The notes: a model not told the origin generated them from the sequence alone. A stretch of 64,000 nt of DNA from Mesorhizobium sp. M1B.F.Ca.ET.045.04.1.1 (GCF_003952465.1 NZ_CP034448.1:2085001-2149000), one strand, 5' to 3'; positions 11,484-22,028 are shown, numbered from the stretch's first letter. Numbers and translations: made by a program.

Positions 11484-12182
11484 CTACTGCCGCAATTCCG
11501 GGAATTTGATCTGCTTGAGGATGTGCGCGGCGCCCTCTTCGATGTCGCGCACGATGGCCGCGCGGGCTCTTTCGCCGTCCTGGGCCTCGATCGCCGCCAC
11601 GACCTCCTCGTGATAGTCGATGCCGAGGATGCCGGCGAGGTCGTCCTCGAAGCCGATGCGCAGGTTCCGAAGAAACGGTCCGACCTGCATCCACACCGTC
11701 TCGATCAGGAAGATCATCTGCTCGTTGCCGCAGTGGCGGTAGATCGAGAATTTGAAGTCGTGGTTTTTGCGCAGATAGTCGCCGATGTCGCCGCTGCGGG
11801 CGGCCTGGGTGAGCTCGGTGCAGTGGCGGCGGATGGCGCGCAGATTGTTGCCATTGATGAGCTTTGTCGCGAGCTCGGTGGCGGTGCCTTCCAGGACCGT
11901 CCGCACGTCGGTCAGCTGCTGGAAGCGATCGGCCGAGATCATCGGCACCTCGACACTGCCGTTCGGCTTCGGGCTCAGCGCCCTGAGCGCCTGCAGCCGC
12001 ATGAAGGCGCTGCGCACTGGCATGTCGCTGGTGCCGAGCTCCTTGGCGAGCTTGCGCGAGGTCAGCTTCTGGCCGGGTTGGAGCTGACCCGACATCAGCG
12101 CCCGCACCAGTTCCAGATAGACTTTCTCATGCAGGGGTACCGTGTCGAGGGCAGTCAGTCCGAATTGTGTTTTGTCGGCCAT
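11484..12182 (-). CDS. GntR family transcriptional regulator (FCD domain), probable uxu regulator
   Basis: A 232-residue regulator: winged helix at about residues 15-80 ([20 protein letters not shown], then [23 protein letters not shown]) and an FCD ligand domain at 90-225 ([31 protein letters not shown]). It is divergent from the uxuA pseudogene across about 250 bases, the classical layout for a glucuronate/mannonate regulator. The start ATG at 12182 agrees with the family. If it controlled uxuA its target here is now broken, although it may act elsewhere. Confidence 0.88.
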   Translation of the reverse strand: MADKTQFGLTALDTVPLHEKVYLELVRALMSGQLQPGQKLTSRKLAKELGTSDMPVRSAFMRLQALRALSPKPNGSVEVPMISADRFQQLTDVRTVLEGTATELATKLINGNNLRAIRRHCTELTQAARSGDIGDYLRKNHDFKFSIYRHCGNEQMIFLIETVWMQVGPFLRNLRIGFEDDLAGILGIDYHEEVVAAIEAQDGERARAAIVRDIEEGAAHILKQIKFPELRQ

Positions 12183-12428
12183 TGGCTATGCGCTGCTTCG
12201 TCCGTCCTGAAACCCGTTTCGTCACGCAATCTGCCGCCGCAATGCTTGGCCGGCGGCTTCGAGCCGCACGATAGACGGTTAACGCGCGCCGCCGCAAGGG
12301 AGGCCAGGGCGCTATCCCGGCTGACCCAACGGCGCCATGGCCGGTGCCGGGGCCCTGCCGCAATCCTCCGTTTGACGGATGTCGTCGTCCGACAATATGG
12401 TCGATCGCAATCATGGAAAGAGGCAGCA

Positions 12429-13534
12429 ATGGAACAATGCTGGCGTTGGTACGGCCCGAACGATCCGGTCACGCTCGACAATATCAAGCAGGCGGGTGCT
12501 GCGGGCATCGTGACGGCGCTGCACAACATCTATGACCGCAGCGCCTGGCCGCTCGAGGCCATTCTCGAGCGCAAGCGCATCGTCGAGGCGACCGGCCTCA
12601 CCTGGTCGGTGGTGGAGAGCATTCCCGTCCACAACTCGATCAAGATCGGCTCGCCCGAGCGGGAGCGCTACGTCGGCTGGTACAAGGACACGATCCGGGC
12701 GCTGGCCAAGGCCGGCATCTCCACCATCTGCTACAATTTCATGCCGGTCGTCGACTGGACCGCACCGACCTCATGTACCGGCTGCCCACCACCGGTTACG
12801 AGCTGCGCTTCGATGCGATCGATTTCGCCGCCTATGACGTCTTCGTGCTGAAGCGGCCGAACGCCGAGGCGAGCTACAGCCCGGCGCGCCTCGAGGAGGC
12901 GGAAGCGCGGCTCAAGACTTTGAGCACCGAGCGCAACCTGATCGCCGGCCTGCCGGCAACCGAGCGCACCTACAATCGCGACACAATGCGCGGGGCGCTC
13001 GCGGATTACGCAGCTGCGCGCCAATCTCGCCTGGTTCCTGAAGGAGATCATCCCGGCCGCCGAGGAAGTCGGCGCGCGCATGTGCATCCATCCGGACGAT
13101 CCGCTGTTCTCGCTCTACGGCCTGCCGTGCGTCGTCTCCACCGCCGATGACGCGCGCTTCATCCTGGGAGTGGTCGACAGCCCGGCGAACGGGCTGACCT
13201 TCTGCACCGGCTCCTACGGCGTGCGCGCCGACAACGATCTGGTCGCGATGATCGAGGAGTTCGCGCCGACGGCTCCTTCTACGAAGCGGAGCATCTGGAA
13301 GGCTCGACCGACATGGCCGAAGTGATCCTGGCGCTGACGAAGGAGGAAGCGCGGCGGCGGAGAGAAGGCCGGTCCGACTGGCGCATCCCGATGCGCCCCG
13401 ACCATGGCCATTTGCTTGCCGACGACATCGGCAAGACGAATATCAATCCCGGCTATTCGCTGATCGGCCGGCTGAAAGGTCTTGCGGAGCTGCGCGGCAT
13501 CATGCGGGCGGTGGAGCGGTTCGAACTGGCCTGA
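12429..13534 (+). pseudogene. uxuA: uxuA pseudogene (mannonate dehydratase), three lesions
   Basis: The piecewise translation is mannonate dehydratase: [20 protein letters not shown] at the start, [19 protein letters not shown] in another frame, [18 protein letters not shown] in the first frame again, and [20 protein letters not shown] up to 13534. Frames change at about 12758-12762 (one base missing in TGGACC-GCACC), after 13010 (two bases missing before CAGCTGCGC) and at 13267/13268. At the third point the conserved stretch (R)IHFVHLRNVKREA between EEFAP and DGSFYEAEH is gone, a deletion of roughly 40 bases that includes active-site residues. The first ATG at 12429 keeps a ribosome-binding site (AAAGAGG). 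The enzyme would convert D-mannonate to 2-keto-3-deoxygluconate; here it cannot be functional. Confidence 0.9.
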
Positions 13535-13602
13535 GGTCGGGCCGGCGAGCCTTCCGTCGGGGTGCGCTTCAAGGCGCTCGGCGATCCGACGAACTCCCTC
13601 GG

Positions 13603-15435
13603 TCAATTGGAGGGAGCGCGCTCCAGTTGTCGTTGCGCCCCGTTCGACCTTGCGACATAGCTGCGCCAGCCGCCATAGGCGGAGATATCTGTCGCCGCCG
13701 ACAGGCTAGCGGTCTCTGCCAGAAAACCCTTTGCCGACGTGCCGTCGCCGAGATCGATGGTGCCGATGCCGAGCGGTGGCGGAATGGCGGCGACGAAACG
13801 GCCAAAGGCGTCGGGGCAGAGTCGCCAGACTTCGACCTCGATGGCCGCGCCCCCGCTGCCGACCCGGACCAGCCCGGGCTTGGGTGGGATTTGGCCAGCA
13901 AGCTCATAGAGCCTGTAAGAGGGCGCCGTCCTTGCTGCCCTGCAGAATCGCGCGCCAACGTTCTTCAGTTGGCCATTCAGCGGCATTCCCGATAGATGCG
14001 CGCCGACCACCACCAGTTCGATCATCTCGTCCTCGGCCAACGCGGCAACGGGCTGCGCGCTTGGCTGCGGCCATCCGGTCGCGCCGAGAGCGAGACCGCT
14101 CGCGGCATGGAGATCGCGCGCGACTGACGCCACGAGACCGTCCCACCCGGCGGCCGCAAGCAGGGTAACGCTCATCGGCAAGCCATCATCGCGCGTGCCG
14201 GTCGGCACGGCGATGCCGCACATGTTGAGCAGGTTGACGAAATTGGTGTAGGTGCCCAGCCGGCTGTTGGTGGCGATCGGATCGGCAAGCACGGCATCGA
14301 CGGTGTAGTGGGTCGGCGCCGTCGGCACGCAGAAGAGATCGACGGAGGCGATGACCGGGGCGAGCCGCGCCTTGCAGGCCTGCAAGGCATAGAGCCCGCG
14401 GAAGGCGTCGGCTGCCGACAGGTTTCTCGCGCCGCCGATGATCTTGCGCGTGACCGGATGGAGCGCGGCCTCGTTGGCCTCGAAGAAATCGCGGATCGCC
14501 GCGTAGCGCTCTGCAACCCAGGCGCCTTCGTAGAGAAGATCGGCGGTGGCGTAGAAGTCGCCGAACGGGATCTCGACAAGCCTGGCGCCGAGCGCCTCCA
14601 GGGCGGCGAGAGCGGCCTCGAAGCCGGCCTGCATCGATGCGTCGCCGAAGAACTTCAGGTCGGCCCTTGCCGGGATGCCGACGTTCAGCACCGGCGGTCG
14701 CACGGCGAGTGGCTCGACGGCGATGCCGCGCGAATAAGGATCGGCGGCATCGTGCGCGGCGGCAACCGAGAACACCGCATAGGCGTCGTCGACTGTCAGC
14801 GCGAAGACCGAGACGCAGTCGAGCGTCCGGCAGGCCGGCACCACGCCCGTCGTCGAAAGCGCGCCGACCGTCGGCTTCAGCCCGACGATGCTGTTGAGGC
14901 CGGCCGGGATGCGCCCCGAGCCGGCGGTATCGGTGCCGAGCGCGAAGGAGACGATGCCGCGCGCCGTCGCCACCGCGGAGCCGGAGGAGGAGCCGCCGGG
15001 TACCAGTTCCGGATCGATCGCATTCCTTGGGATCGGCCAGGGTGTGCGAACGCCGACGAGGCCCGTGGCGAACTGGTCGAGATTGGTCTTGCCGACGACG
15101 AGGGCGCCGGCGGCCTTGAGCTTCGCCACCACTGTGGCGTCCGTGGAGGGCGTGTAGGCAAACTCGGCGCAGGCGGCCGTGGTCGGCATGCCGGCGACGT
15201 CGATGTTGTCCTTGACGGCGAAGGGGATGCCCCAGAGCGGCCTGGCCACCGGATCGAAACGGCCTAACGCTTCGGCCTCGGCCAGCATCGCGGCTTTCGT
15301 CGCAAGGTGGATGAATATGCCGGGGTCGCCCGCCGCCTCGATGCGGGCAAGGACCGTATCGATCACCTCGGCGACGCTGATTCCGCTCTCGTAAGCGGCA
15401 TGCAGGCTGCCGATGTCGAAGTGAATGTCGCTCAT
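13603..15435 (-). CDS. atzF: allophanate hydrolase (AtzF-like)
   Basis: A 610-residue amidase-signature enzyme with the extra C-terminal domain of allophanate hydrolases. The amidase triad is visible: lysine in FAVKDNIDVAG (about K75), the serines of GGSSSGSA (about 149-153) and the nucleophile serine in GTDTAGSGRIPA (about S173). The C-terminal 140 residues (from ELVVVGAHLSGMPLNGQL on) match the AtzF-type domain. It should cleave allophanate to carbon dioxide and ammonia. ATG at 15435 overlaps the stop of the cupin gene; the open frame runs further upstream without a better start. It ends an operon with two cysteine hydrolases and a BMP-type importer, and would be the last step of biuret use. 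Confidence 0.9.
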   Translation of the reverse strand: MSDIHFDIGSLHAAYESGISVAEVIDTVLARIEAAGDPGIFIHLATKAAMLAEAEALGRFDPVARPLWGIPFAVKDNIDVAGMPTTAACAEFAYTPSTDATVVAKLKAAGALVVGKTNLDQFATGLVGVRTPWPIPRNAIDPELVPGGSSSGSAVATARGIVSFALGTDTAGSGRIPAGLNSIVGLKPTVGALSTTGVVPACRTLDCVSVFALTVDDAYAVFSVAAAHDAADPYSRGIAVEPLAVRPPVLNVGIPARADLKFFGDASMQAGFEAALAALEALGARLVEIPFGDFYATADLLYEGAWVAERYAAIRDFFEANEAALHPVTRKIIGGARNLSAADAFRGLYALQACKARLAPVIASVDLFCVPTAPTHYTVDAVLADPIATNSRLGTYTNFVNLLNMCGIAVPTGTRDDGLPMSVTLLAAAGWDGLVASVARDLHAASGLALGATGWPQPSAQPVAALAEDEMIELVVVGAHLSGMPLNGQLKNVGARFCRAARTAPSYRLYELAGQIPPKPGLVRVGSGGAAIEVEVWRLCPDAFGRFVAAIPPPLGIGTIDLGDGTSAKGFLAETASLSAATDISAYGGWRSYVARSNGAQRQLERAPSN

Positions 15436-15782
15436 TTCGTCTCCCCCAGAAAGATCACCGGCAGGTCCCATTGGATCAGCACGACGCAGCCGTCCTTCGT
15501 CCACACCGAATGTTCGGAACCGACCGGATTGAGAATCACGCTGCCCGCAGGATAGTTCCCATTCTCGTCGCTCTGGATGCCTTCCAGCACGACGATGGTT
15601 TCCAGCCCGGCATGGCGATGGCGCGGCACGCCGGCACCCGGCTGGTATCTAAGGACCGCTACGGACGGTTCGACCGGCCCGCCTTTGAGCAGCCAATGCG
15701 CCGCGACACCGTCGCGGAAAGGCTCGAACGCCAGATCGCGCCAGCCACCGTCGACGAGGCCGGCAAAGGCAAGATTAGGCAT
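15432..15782 (-). CDS. small cupin-domain protein
   Basis: A 116-residue single cupin barrel. Motif 1 is [18 protein letters not shown] with the metal-binding histidines and glutamate; motif 2 is [17 protein letters not shown]. This resembles the ChrR-like cupin subgroup. ATG at 15782 (MPNLAFAGL) has GAGGGA eight bases upstream and lies inside the end of the preceding hydrolase gene; its own stop overlaps the start of allophanate hydrolase. It may be a metal-dependent accessory enzyme or a sensor protein of the ureide pathway. No reaction can be assigned. Confidence 0.8.
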   Translation of the reverse strand: MPNLAFAGLVDGGWRDLAFEPFRDGVAAHWLLKGGPVEPSVAVLRYQPGAGVPRHRHAGLETIVVLEGIQSDENGNYPAGSVILNPVGSEHSVWTKDGCVVLIQWDLPVIFLGETK

Positions 15783-16443
15783 TCGCAATTCCCTCGAGCA
15801 CCTGATCCGCCGTCGCCGTCCAGCCGACGATCGCGCCCTGTGCCCTGATCATGGCGAGCGCGGCTGCCTTGAATTCGGGAAAGTAGCTTTCCGTCGCGTC
15901 CTCGGCGACCAGGCATTCGTAGCCACGGTCGTTGGCCTCGCGCATCGTCGTCTGCACACAGACTTCGGTCGTCACGCCGGCAAAGACCAGCTGCCGGGCG
16001 CCGAGCCGTTTCAGGTCCTCGCCGAGTCCGGTCGCGTAGAAGGCGCCCTTGCCCGGCTTCTCGATGACGATCTCGCCGGGCAAGGGCGCGAGCTCCTCGA
16101 GGATCGCCGTGCCGGGCTCGCCCGCGATCAGCACGCGGCCCATCGGACCAACGTCGCCGATGCGGATCGACGGGTTGCCACGGTCTCGCTTGGCGGGTGG
16201 CAGGTCCGAAAGGTCGGGCCTGTGGCACTCCATTGTGTGGATCACCGGCAGGCCGGCGGCGCGAAAGCCTTCGATCAGCCGCTTTACCGTCGGCACGATC
16301 GCCACGACCCGGCCGACATCGTTGCCGAGGCTGGCGCCGAAGCCGCCCGGCTCGGCGAAGTCGCGCTGCATGTCGATGACGATCAGCGCCGTCGTCTCCG
16401 GCTCGAAGGCGAAGGCGAAGGGCTGCGCTTCGATTTTCGCCAT
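15775..16443 (-). CDS. isochorismatase-family cysteine hydrolase (candidate second ureide hydrolase)
   Basis: A 222-residue cysteine hydrolase with the family triad D24 (IVIDMQRDF), K129 ([14 protein letters not shown]) and C162 ([17 protein letters not shown]), and the cis-peptide region before C162. It is a diverged paralogue of the BiuH-like protein encoded two genes upstream in the same operon; both share HRPDL, IGD-GPMGR/PCGR and GEPG segments. By context it could hydrolyse a related ureide, for example triuret (TrtA role) or ureidoacrylate (RutB role). ATG at 16443 overlaps the stop of the ATPase gene. Family assignment is firm; substrate is inference. Confidence 0.85.
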   Translation of the reverse strand: MAKIEAQPFAFAFEPETTALIVIDMQRDFAEPGGFGASLGNDVGRVVAIVPTVKRLIEGFRAAGLPVIHTMECHRPDLSDLPPAKRDRGNPSIRIGDVGPMGRVLIAGEPGTAILEELAPLPGEIVIEKPGKGAFYATGLGEDLKRLGARQLVFAGVTTEVCVQTTMREANDRGYECLVAEDATESYFPEFKAAALAMIRAQGAIVGWTATADQVLEGIANA

Positions 16444-17975
16444 CAGTGATGCCCCGCCATGTATTCGCCGATCGTGTGCACGCTCGCCTGCGCGATCGAA
16501 GTCTCGTAGACCAGCGCGCCGTCGGACATGACGAGGATGCGGTCGGAGAGTTCCAGGAGCTCGTCGAGGTCTTCCGACATCAGCAGCACCGCGGCGCCGG
16601 CATTGCGCGCCCTCATGATGCGGGCGCGGATTTCGGCGACGGCGGAGAAATCGAGGCCGAAGCAAGGATTGGAGACGATCAACAGGTCGACCTCGCCGGT
16701 GAGCTCGCGGGCCAGCACGGCGCGCTGCACATTGCCGCCCGACAGCGAGGCGATCGGCGAGGAGAGCGATGCCGTCTTGACCTTGAACTGCTCGACCAGG
16801 CGGGCGCTGAAGGATTTGATGGCGCCGGCGCTGATCCAGCTCACCGGCTTGCCGTTGCCGTCGACGTCGAAGGTGCGGAAGGCGATGTTCTCGGCGACCG
16901 TCATCCTTGGCGCGCAGGCATTCTTCAGCGGCTCCTCCGGGATCAGCCGCACGTTGAGCGCGCGCGCCTCGGCGCGCGTCGCCGCATAGGCGGCGCCGCG
17001 AACCATGACCTCGCCACCATTGCGTGGGCGCTGCCCGGCCAGCACTTCCAGGAACTCCTTCTGGCCGTTGCCTGAGATGCCCGCGATGCCGACGATCTCG
17101 CCCGAACGCACCCCAAGATCCGCGATGTCGATCGATTTGAGGCCCGTGCGATCGGGCGCCTTCAGCGCCTTCACCTTGAGCATGATCTCGGCGTCCGGCC
17201 TCGGCTCGGCGCGGCTGTCGAGCGCGGCGATCGGCTGGTCGCCGATCATCATCGCCGCCATCTCCCTGTGGGAGAGATCGGAGACCTTCCCGGTTCCGGT
17301 GAGCCTGCCCTTGCGCAGCACCGTGATGTCGTCGGCGAATGCCGTAACCTCGTGGAACTTGTGCGAGATCATCAGCACGGTGAGGTCGCCGGCCTTCGTC
17401 ATACCGCGCACCAGGCCGAGCACTTCCTGCGCCTCGCCCGGGGTAAGCACGGAAGTCGGCTCGTCCAGCACCAGGAAATTGCGGCCGAGATAAAGCTGCT
17501 TGATGATCTCGAGCTTCTGCTTCACTCCAGCGGCGAGTTCGGCCACCTTGACGTCGAGCGGCACCTTGAACGGCATGCCGCTCATGAAGGCGGCAAGCGC
17601 TGTGCGCTCCTTGCGCCAGTCGATGACGCCGGGCACCTTCTCACGCGAGATGACCAGGTTCTCGGCGCCCGTCAGCGAAGGCACGAGCGTGAAATGCTGA
17701 TAGACCATGCCGAGGCCGAGCGCCGAGGCATCCCTGGGGCTGGCGATCGTCACTTCGCGTCCGTCGACCAGCATGTCGCCCGACGTCGGGTGGTAGAAAC
17801 CCATCATGCATTTGACCAGCGTCGACTTGCCGGCGCCGTTCTCACCGAGCAAGGCATGGAAGGAGCCTGCCGGCACCTTGATGGAGACATCGTCCAGCGC
17901 GGTGAATGCGCCGAAACGCATGGTCATGCCGATGGTCTCGACGCCGATCGCCTTTCCGTGGAAGCTGCTGCTCAT
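16443..17975 (-). CDS. BMP-type ABC transporter ATP-binding protein (double ATPase)
   Basis: A 510-residue protein with two ATPase domains of the nucleoside/purine (YufO/NupA-like) type. Domain 1 has Walker [10 protein letters not shown] near 45 and Walker [11 protein letters not shown]. Domain 2 has Walker A-like [10 protein letters not shown], signature [14 protein letters not shown], and a Walker B ending [12 protein letters not shown] in which the usual catalytic glutamate is replaced, as is common in this subfamily. It pairs with the two permeases and the BMP-family binding protein of the same operon. It is interleaved with the two cysteine hydrolase genes, tying transport to hydrolysis. 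Confidence 0.92.
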   Translation of the reverse strand: MSSSFHGKAIGVETIGMTMRFGAFTALDDVSIKVPAGSFHALLGENGAGKSTLVKCMMGFYHPTSGDMLVDGREVTIASPRDASALGLGMVYQHFTLVPSLTGAENLVISREKVPGVIDWRKERTALAAFMSGMPFKVPLDVKVAELAAGVKQKLEIIKQLYLGRNFLVLDEPTSVLTPGEAQEVLGLVRGMTKAGDLTVLMISHKFHEVTAFADDITVLRKGRLTGTGKVSDLSHREMAAMMIGDQPIAALDSRAEPRPDAEIMLKVKALKAPDRTGLKSIDIADLGVRSGEIVGIAGISGNGQKEFLEVLAGQRPRNGGEVMVRGAAYAATRAEARALNVRLIPEEPLKNACAPRMTVAENIAFRTFDVDGNGKPVSWISAGAIKSFSARLVEQFKVKTASLSSPIASLSGGNVQRAVLARELTGEVDLLIVSNPCFGLDFSAVAEIRARIMRARNAGAAVLLMSEDLDELLELSDRILVMSDGALVYETSIAQASVHTIGEYMAGHH

Positions 17976-17985
17976 CGCCGGTTCC

Positions 17986-18687
17986 TCACGGCAGTTGAGC
18001 GACGAGCGCGGCGGAGTGCGAGACCGCGCCGAACACGCCGCCCTGCATCTTGATCATCTTGATCGCCGCCAGGTGATTGCCGTAGTCGGTAGCCCCGCAG
18101 CAATCCTCCAGCATCACGCATTCGAAGCCGCGATCGTTGGCCTCGCGCATGGTGGTGTGCACGCAGACATCGGTGGTGATGCCGGTGAGCACGATGTTTT
18201 CGATGCCGCGCTGGTTGAGGATCAGCTCGAGGTCCGTGGCGCAGAACGAGCCCTTGCCGGGCTTGTCGATGATCGGTTCGCCCTCGGCCGGATAGAGGTC
18301 GGGGATGATGTCCCAGCCCGGCTCGCCGCGCACCAGGATACGCCCGCATGGACCGGGGTCGCCGATGCCGGCATTGATGCGGCGCGAGCGCCAGCCCTTG
18401 TTGGCGGGCAGGTCGGCGAGGTCTGGGCGATGGCCCTCGCGGGTGTGGATGATGGTGTAGCCCTTGTCGCGCATGGCCGAAAGCACCGCCTTGATCGGCT
18501 CGATCGGCGCCCTGACCAGCGAGAGGTCATAGCCCATGTGGTCGACATAGCCGCCCGGCCCGCAGAAATCGGTCTGCATGTCGATGATAATCAGCGCGGT
18601 GTTGTCCGGCCGCAGATCGCCGTTGTAGGGCCAGGGATAAGGATCGGCGTCGATGTAGCGCTGGGTGATCTCGGGTCTGGCGTTCAT
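17986..18687 (-). CDS. biuH: biuret amidohydrolase-like cysteine hydrolase (BiuH)
   Basis: A 233-residue isochorismatase-fold cysteine hydrolase. The triad falls at D36 (IIIDMQTDF), K142 ([10 protein letters not shown]) and C175 ([17 protein letters not shown]), the positions I recall for biuret hydrolase of Rhizobium leguminosarum, which it strongly resembles from memory (DPYPWPYNG near the N-terminus, [27 protein letters not shown]). BiuH converts biuret to allophanate plus ammonia. The allophanate hydrolase gene three genes downstream would finish the pathway, and the operon carries a dedicated importer. Start ATG at 18687 agrees with the family. Confidence 0.85.
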   Translation of the reverse strand: MNARPEITQRYIDADPYPWPYNGDLRPDNTALIIIDMQTDFCGPGGYVDHMGYDLSLVRAPIEPIKAVLSAMRDKGYTIIHTREGHRPDLADLPANKGWRSRRINAGIGDPGPCGRILVRGEPGWDIIPDLYPAEGEPIIDKPGKGSFCATDLELILNQRGIENIVLTGITTDVCVHTTMREANDRGFECVMLEDCCGATDYGNHLAAIKMIKMQGGVFGAVSHSAALVAQLP

Positions 18688-18727
18688 GGCAAAAACTCCG
18701 GTCTCGCGAGCGGTTCGTGATGCGCAG

Positions 18728-19654
18728 TTATTTGGTGATCGACAGTTCGCCGGGCGCGCCGGCGAGCGTGCGGCTCGGCGAAGAGGTGGCGATCATGATG
18801 ATGAGGGTGAGGATGTAGGGCGCGGCGTAGAAGAGGTAGTAGCCTTGCGTGACGCCCACCGACTGCAGCGCCGGACCGAGGGCGCCGGCGCCACCGAACA
18901 GAAGCGCGGCGGCAAAGCAGCCGAGCGGGTTCCAGCGCGCGAAGATGACCAGCGCCACCGCCATCAGCCCCTGGCCCGACGAGATGCGTTCGGTCCAGCT
19001 GCCCGGATAGTAGAGCGACAGATAGGCACCGCCGATACCGGCGAGCGCGCCGCCGACGCCGGTGGCGAAAAGGCGCACCGTGTTCGGGTTGAGGCCCATG
19101 GCGCGCGCGGCATCGGCGCTGTCGCCGACCACACGCACGATCAGGCCGATGCGCGTGTTGCGAACCGCCCACCAGAGGAAGACGGCGAGGGCAGCACCGA
19201 TCAGGAACAGCACGTTGACGTTGAGCGCCGCCTGCACCTGCGGGATATCGGACCAAGCGCCGAAGGGAATTGCCGGCAGGTCCGGCGCCGAAGGCTGGAT
19301 GAAGGGCTTGCCGAAGAAGAAGGCGAGGCCGGTGCCGAACAGCATCAGGGCGATGCCGATGGCGATATCGTTGACCTTCGGGAATTTGCAGATCCAGCCG
19401 TGGAAGAGGCCGAAGCAGAGGCCGGCGACCATCGCGGCCAAAAGGCCGAGCCACGGCGAGCCGGTCATCACCGCCACCGCATAGGCGCTCATGGCGCCGA
19501 ACACCAGCGTGCCTTCGAGGCCGAGATTGATGCGGCCCGAGCGTTCGGTGATGGCTTCGCCGATCGAGACGAAGATGAACGGGGTGGAGACGCGGATGGC
19601 GCCGCCCAACATGGCGAGCGGCACCCCCCACAGCCCGATATCGGTGGCTTCCAT
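18728..19654 (-). CDS. BMP-type ABC transporter permease 2
   Basis: A 308-residue inner-membrane permease of the BPD_transp_2 family. It has [29 protein letters not shown] near the N-terminus, the EAA-like loop [20 protein letters not shown] and about eight to nine hydrophobic segments. It is the second of two paired permeases (shorter than the first, as in nucleoside-type systems). Its start ATG at 19654 overlaps the stop of the first permease, so they are co-translated. Confidence 0.92.
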   Translation of the reverse strand: MEATDIGLWGVPLAMLGGAIRVSTPFIFVSIGEAITERSGRINLGLEGTLVFGAMSAYAVAVMTGSPWLGLLAAMVAGLCFGLFHGWICKFPKVNDIAIGIALMLFGTGLAFFFGKPFIQPSAPDLPAIPFGAWSDIPQVQAALNVNVLFLIGAALAVFLWWAVRNTRIGLIVRVVGDSADAARAMGLNPNTVRLFATGVGGALAGIGGAYLSLYYPGSWTERISSGQGLMAVALVIFARWNPLGCFAAALLFGGAGALGPALQSVGVTQGYYLFYAAPYILTLIIMIATSSPSRTLAGAPGELSITK

Positions 19655-20796
19655 CAGACAGTCCCCTTCAAGAAACCGGGCCCCTGCCAGAGGTCGGGAT
19701 TGAAGAGCTTGAAGCGGCCGTAGAAGGTCTCGCTGAACAGGATGACGACGAAGAGCATGCCCTGCAACACCAGGACGGTCGCGTCCGGCAGGTCCATGCG
19801 GCGCTGGATCAGGCCGCCCGACGCGTCGATGCCGCCAAGCAGGATGGCGACGGGGATGATGGCGAGCGGATTGTGGCGGGCAAGGAAGGCGACGAGGATG
19901 CCGGTATAGCCGTAGCCGGCGGCAAGCGAGCCGTTGGCGCCGCCTTGCACGGCCGCGACCTCCAGCATGCCGGCAAGACCGGCGAAACCGCCGGCGAGCG
20001 CAGTGAAGCCGACGATCAGCGGACCGACGGCCAACCCCTGCACCTGCGCCGCCCTGACATTGCCGCCGGCGATGCGGGCGGCGAAGCCCCAGCGGGTTTT
20101 TTCGATCAGCAGCCAGGAGAGCACGCAGGCAAGGATGCCGACGACGAGCCCCCAATGCACTTCCATGCCCGGGATGTTGCCGACGCGGTAGATGTCGGCC
20201 AGCGGCTGGGTCGAGGGTTTGTTCAGCGAGGCCGGGTCGCGCAACGGCCCTTCCACCAGATGGTTCATCAGGGCGATGGCGATGTAGGCCATCAGCAGGC
20301 TGGAGATGGTTTCGTTGACGGCCCGGTAATGGCGCAGCGCGCCGACGGCACCGATCCAGATGCCGCCGGCGGCCAGACCCCCCACGCCCATGAGAAGGAT
20401 GACGAGAAAAGACGGCGCGCCGTTCAGCGCAGCGCCGATGGCGGCCGCGGCGACGCCGCCGAGCACGATCGCGCCCTCGCCGCCGATGACGACCAGGCCG
20501 AGGCGCGCGGGCAGCGCCACGCAGAGCGCAGCAAGCAAGAGCGGCGCGCCGCGCGACAGCGAGTTCTGGATCGAGAACCAGGAGCCGAAGCCGCCCCGCC
20601 ACATCGTCTGGTAGAGCTGGACCGGCGACTTGCCGACAGCCAAGATGAACAGGCTGAACAGCACCATGCCGACGACCAGCGCCGCAAGCGGAATGACGAA
20701 GGCCTCCGCCCGCCTGGCGGTCCATTCGAGCGCCGCCCGGTATCCCCCGGCGTCGAGGACGGTCCGCACATCCGGGCTGCTCACTGTGTCCGCCAT
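19654..20796 (-). CDS. BMP-type ABC transporter permease 1
   Basis: A 380-residue permease with an N-terminal cytoplasmic tail and about nine to ten hydrophobic segments. VVIGGEGAIVLGGVAA and ETISSLLMAYIA are typical of the larger subunit of nucleoside/purine ABC permeases; GGNVRAAQVQGL is the ATPase-contact loop. ATG at 20796 (MADTVSSPDV) has GGGAGACGGAAC upstream; the frame extends to 20892 only through a repeat element and is not the likely start. Confidence 0.9.
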   Translation of the reverse strand: MADTVSSPDVRTVLDAGGYRAALEWTARRAEAFVIPLAALVVGMVLFSLFILAVGKSPVQLYQTMWRGGFGSWFSIQNSLSRGAPLLLAALCVALPARLGLVVIGGEGAIVLGGVAAAAIGAALNGAPSFLVILLMGVGGLAAGGIWIGAVGALRHYRAVNETISSLLMAYIAIALMNHLVEGPLRDPASLNKPSTQPLADIYRVGNIPGMEVHWGLVVGILACVLSWLLIEKTRWGFAARIAGGNVRAAQVQGLAVGPLIVGFTALAGGFAGLAGMLEVAAVQGGANGSLAAGYGYTGILVAFLARHNPLAIIPVAILLGGIDASGGLIQRRMDLPDATVLVLQGMLFVVILFSETFYGRFKLFNPDLWQGPGFLKGTV

Positions 20797-20818
20797 GTTC
20801 CGTCTCCCTCGGCTCGCC

Positions 20819-20834
20819 TGAAGCACGTGCTTCA
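20819..20834. promoter_or_regulatory. perfect 16-base palindrome between binding protein and permease genes
   Basis: TGAAGCACGTGCTTCA is a perfect palindrome directly upstream of the permease ribosome-binding region and beside a family A repeat. As RNA it forms an inter-cistronic hairpin that could lower expression of the permeases relative to the binding protein; as DNA it could be an operator. Confidence 0.45.
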
Positions 20835-20849
20835 AGCTCTTGTTCGGAT

Positions 20850-20894
20850 GCGTGTCGTCATCCCCAAACCGCTGCGCACTTTTGGGCGACACGC
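20850..20894. repeat. palindromic intergenic repeat, family A copy 2
   Basis: Arms GCGTGTCG (20850-20857) and CGACACGC (20887-20894) enclose AAACCGCTGCGCACTTTTGGG, the family core. It lies between the binding-protein stop and the permease start. Confidence 0.75.
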
Positions 20895-20900
20895 AATGCC

Positions 20901-22028
20901 TCAGGCCGTCGAGCCGACGACGCCTTCGACGAGATAGTCCATGCTTTCGAGTTCGATGGCGGTTTCGACGAAGGCCTGGCCTTCGGTCGCGACGACGGCG
21001 CCCTTGTTGCTCTTCAACGGGCCCTTGATGACGGAGAAGCCGCCCTTCATCATTTCGGCCAGCGTGCCGTCGAACTGCTTGCGGGCGGCTTCGCCGACGG
21101 CAGGACCGAGCGGGCTCATCTTGACGAAGCCGTCAGCCAGTCCGCCGCGCGTGAAATTAGGCAGCGGCTTGCCGGCGACGAGGTCGTCGACGAACATCTT
21201 GTAGACCTTGGCCCAGTTCCACTCTGCGCCCGTGAGATATTTTTCGGGTGCCAGCGGACTCTGGTTGGCGTGATAGCCGCAGATGAAGGCGCCGCGTCCG
21301 GCCGCCGTCTCGACCACCACTTTCGGACTGTCGACATGGCAGGTGATCACATCGGCGCCCTGGTCGACCAGCGCGTTGGTGGCCTCGGCCTCCTTGACCG
21401 CCAGCGACCATTCGCCGGTGAAGATCACCTGGCAGGTGATCGCCGGATCGACCGAGCGCGCGCCCAGCAGGAAGGAATTGATGTTGAGCAGAACCTGCGG
21501 GATCGGCTTGGCGGCGACGAAACCGAGCTTCTTCGACTTGGTGGTGTGACCGGCGACGACGCCGTTGAGGTACTGGCCCATGCCGATATAGCCGAAATAG
21601 GACCCGGCGTTCATCGGGTGCTTGTCCTTGTTCCACATGCCGCCGCAATGGCGGAACTGCACGTCGGGGAACTTGGCGCACATGGCCAGCATATGCGGAT
21701 CGAAATAGCCGAACGAGGTCGGGAAGATCAGCGAGGCGCCGTCGAGATTGATCATCGATTCCATCGTCTTCTGGACGTCGACCGTTTCGGGAACGTTTTC
21801 TTCCTCGACGATGGAAATGCCTTCGATGCCCTTCAGCGACGCAGCCCCTTCGGCATGCGCCTGGTTGTAGCCATAGTCGTCCTTCGGGCCGACATAGATG
21901 AAGCCGACGGTAGCGGCGGCGGCGCGCGCCGCGCGGATCGGAAAGGCTGCCGAGGCAAGGCCCAGCGCCGCTCCGGCGGCGGAGGTCTTGAGCAGATCGC
22001 GGCGGCTAAGCATGAATCTCTCGGTCAT
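20901..22028 (-). CDS. BMP-family ABC transporter substrate-binding protein (Tat signal)
   Basis: A 375-residue periplasmic protein of the BMP/Med family, which binds nucleosides, purines and related nitrogen compounds. The N-terminus has a twin-arginine signal (LSRRDLLKTSAAGAALGLA) with cleavage near ARA-AA, then ATVGFIYVGPKDDYGYNQAH, the family's first motif. HCGGMWN, GYIGMGQYLNGVVAG and DVITCHVDSP line the usual ligand cleft. ATG at 22028 lies just before this signal; longer frames are not supported. It heads the ureide operon and has a palindromic operator region upstream. The likely ligand is biuret, triuret or a ring compound that yields them. Confidence 0.92.
   Translation of the reverse strand: MTERFMLSRRDLLKTSAAGAALGLASAAFPIRAARAAAATVGFIYVGPKDDYGYNQAHAEGAASLKGIEGISIVEEENVPETVDVQKTMESMINLDGASLIFPTSFGYFDPHMLAMCAKFPDVQFRHCGGMWNKDKHPMNAGSYFGYIGMGQYLNGVVAGHTTKSKKLGFVAAKPIPQVLLNINSFLLGARSVDPAITCQVIFTGEWSLAVKEAEATNALVDQGADVITCHVDSPKVVVETAAGRGAFICGYHANQSPLAPEKYLTGAEWNWAKVYKMFVDDLVAGKPLPNFTRGGLADGFVKMSPLGPAVGEAARKQFDGTLAEMMKGGFSVIKGPLKSNKGAVVATEGQAFVETAIELESMDYLVEGVVGSTA

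Noticed and set aside
12380..12394. TGTCG-N5-CGACA dyad in the uxuA/GntR gap as an operator
   Set aside because: Short arms in GC-rich DNA; plausible position but not strong enough to list as a feature.
12758..13268. Sequencing errors as the cause of all uxuA frame changes
   Set aside because: The third break lacks about 40 bases of highly conserved coding sequence, which a base-calling error cannot explain; the other two could still be errors.
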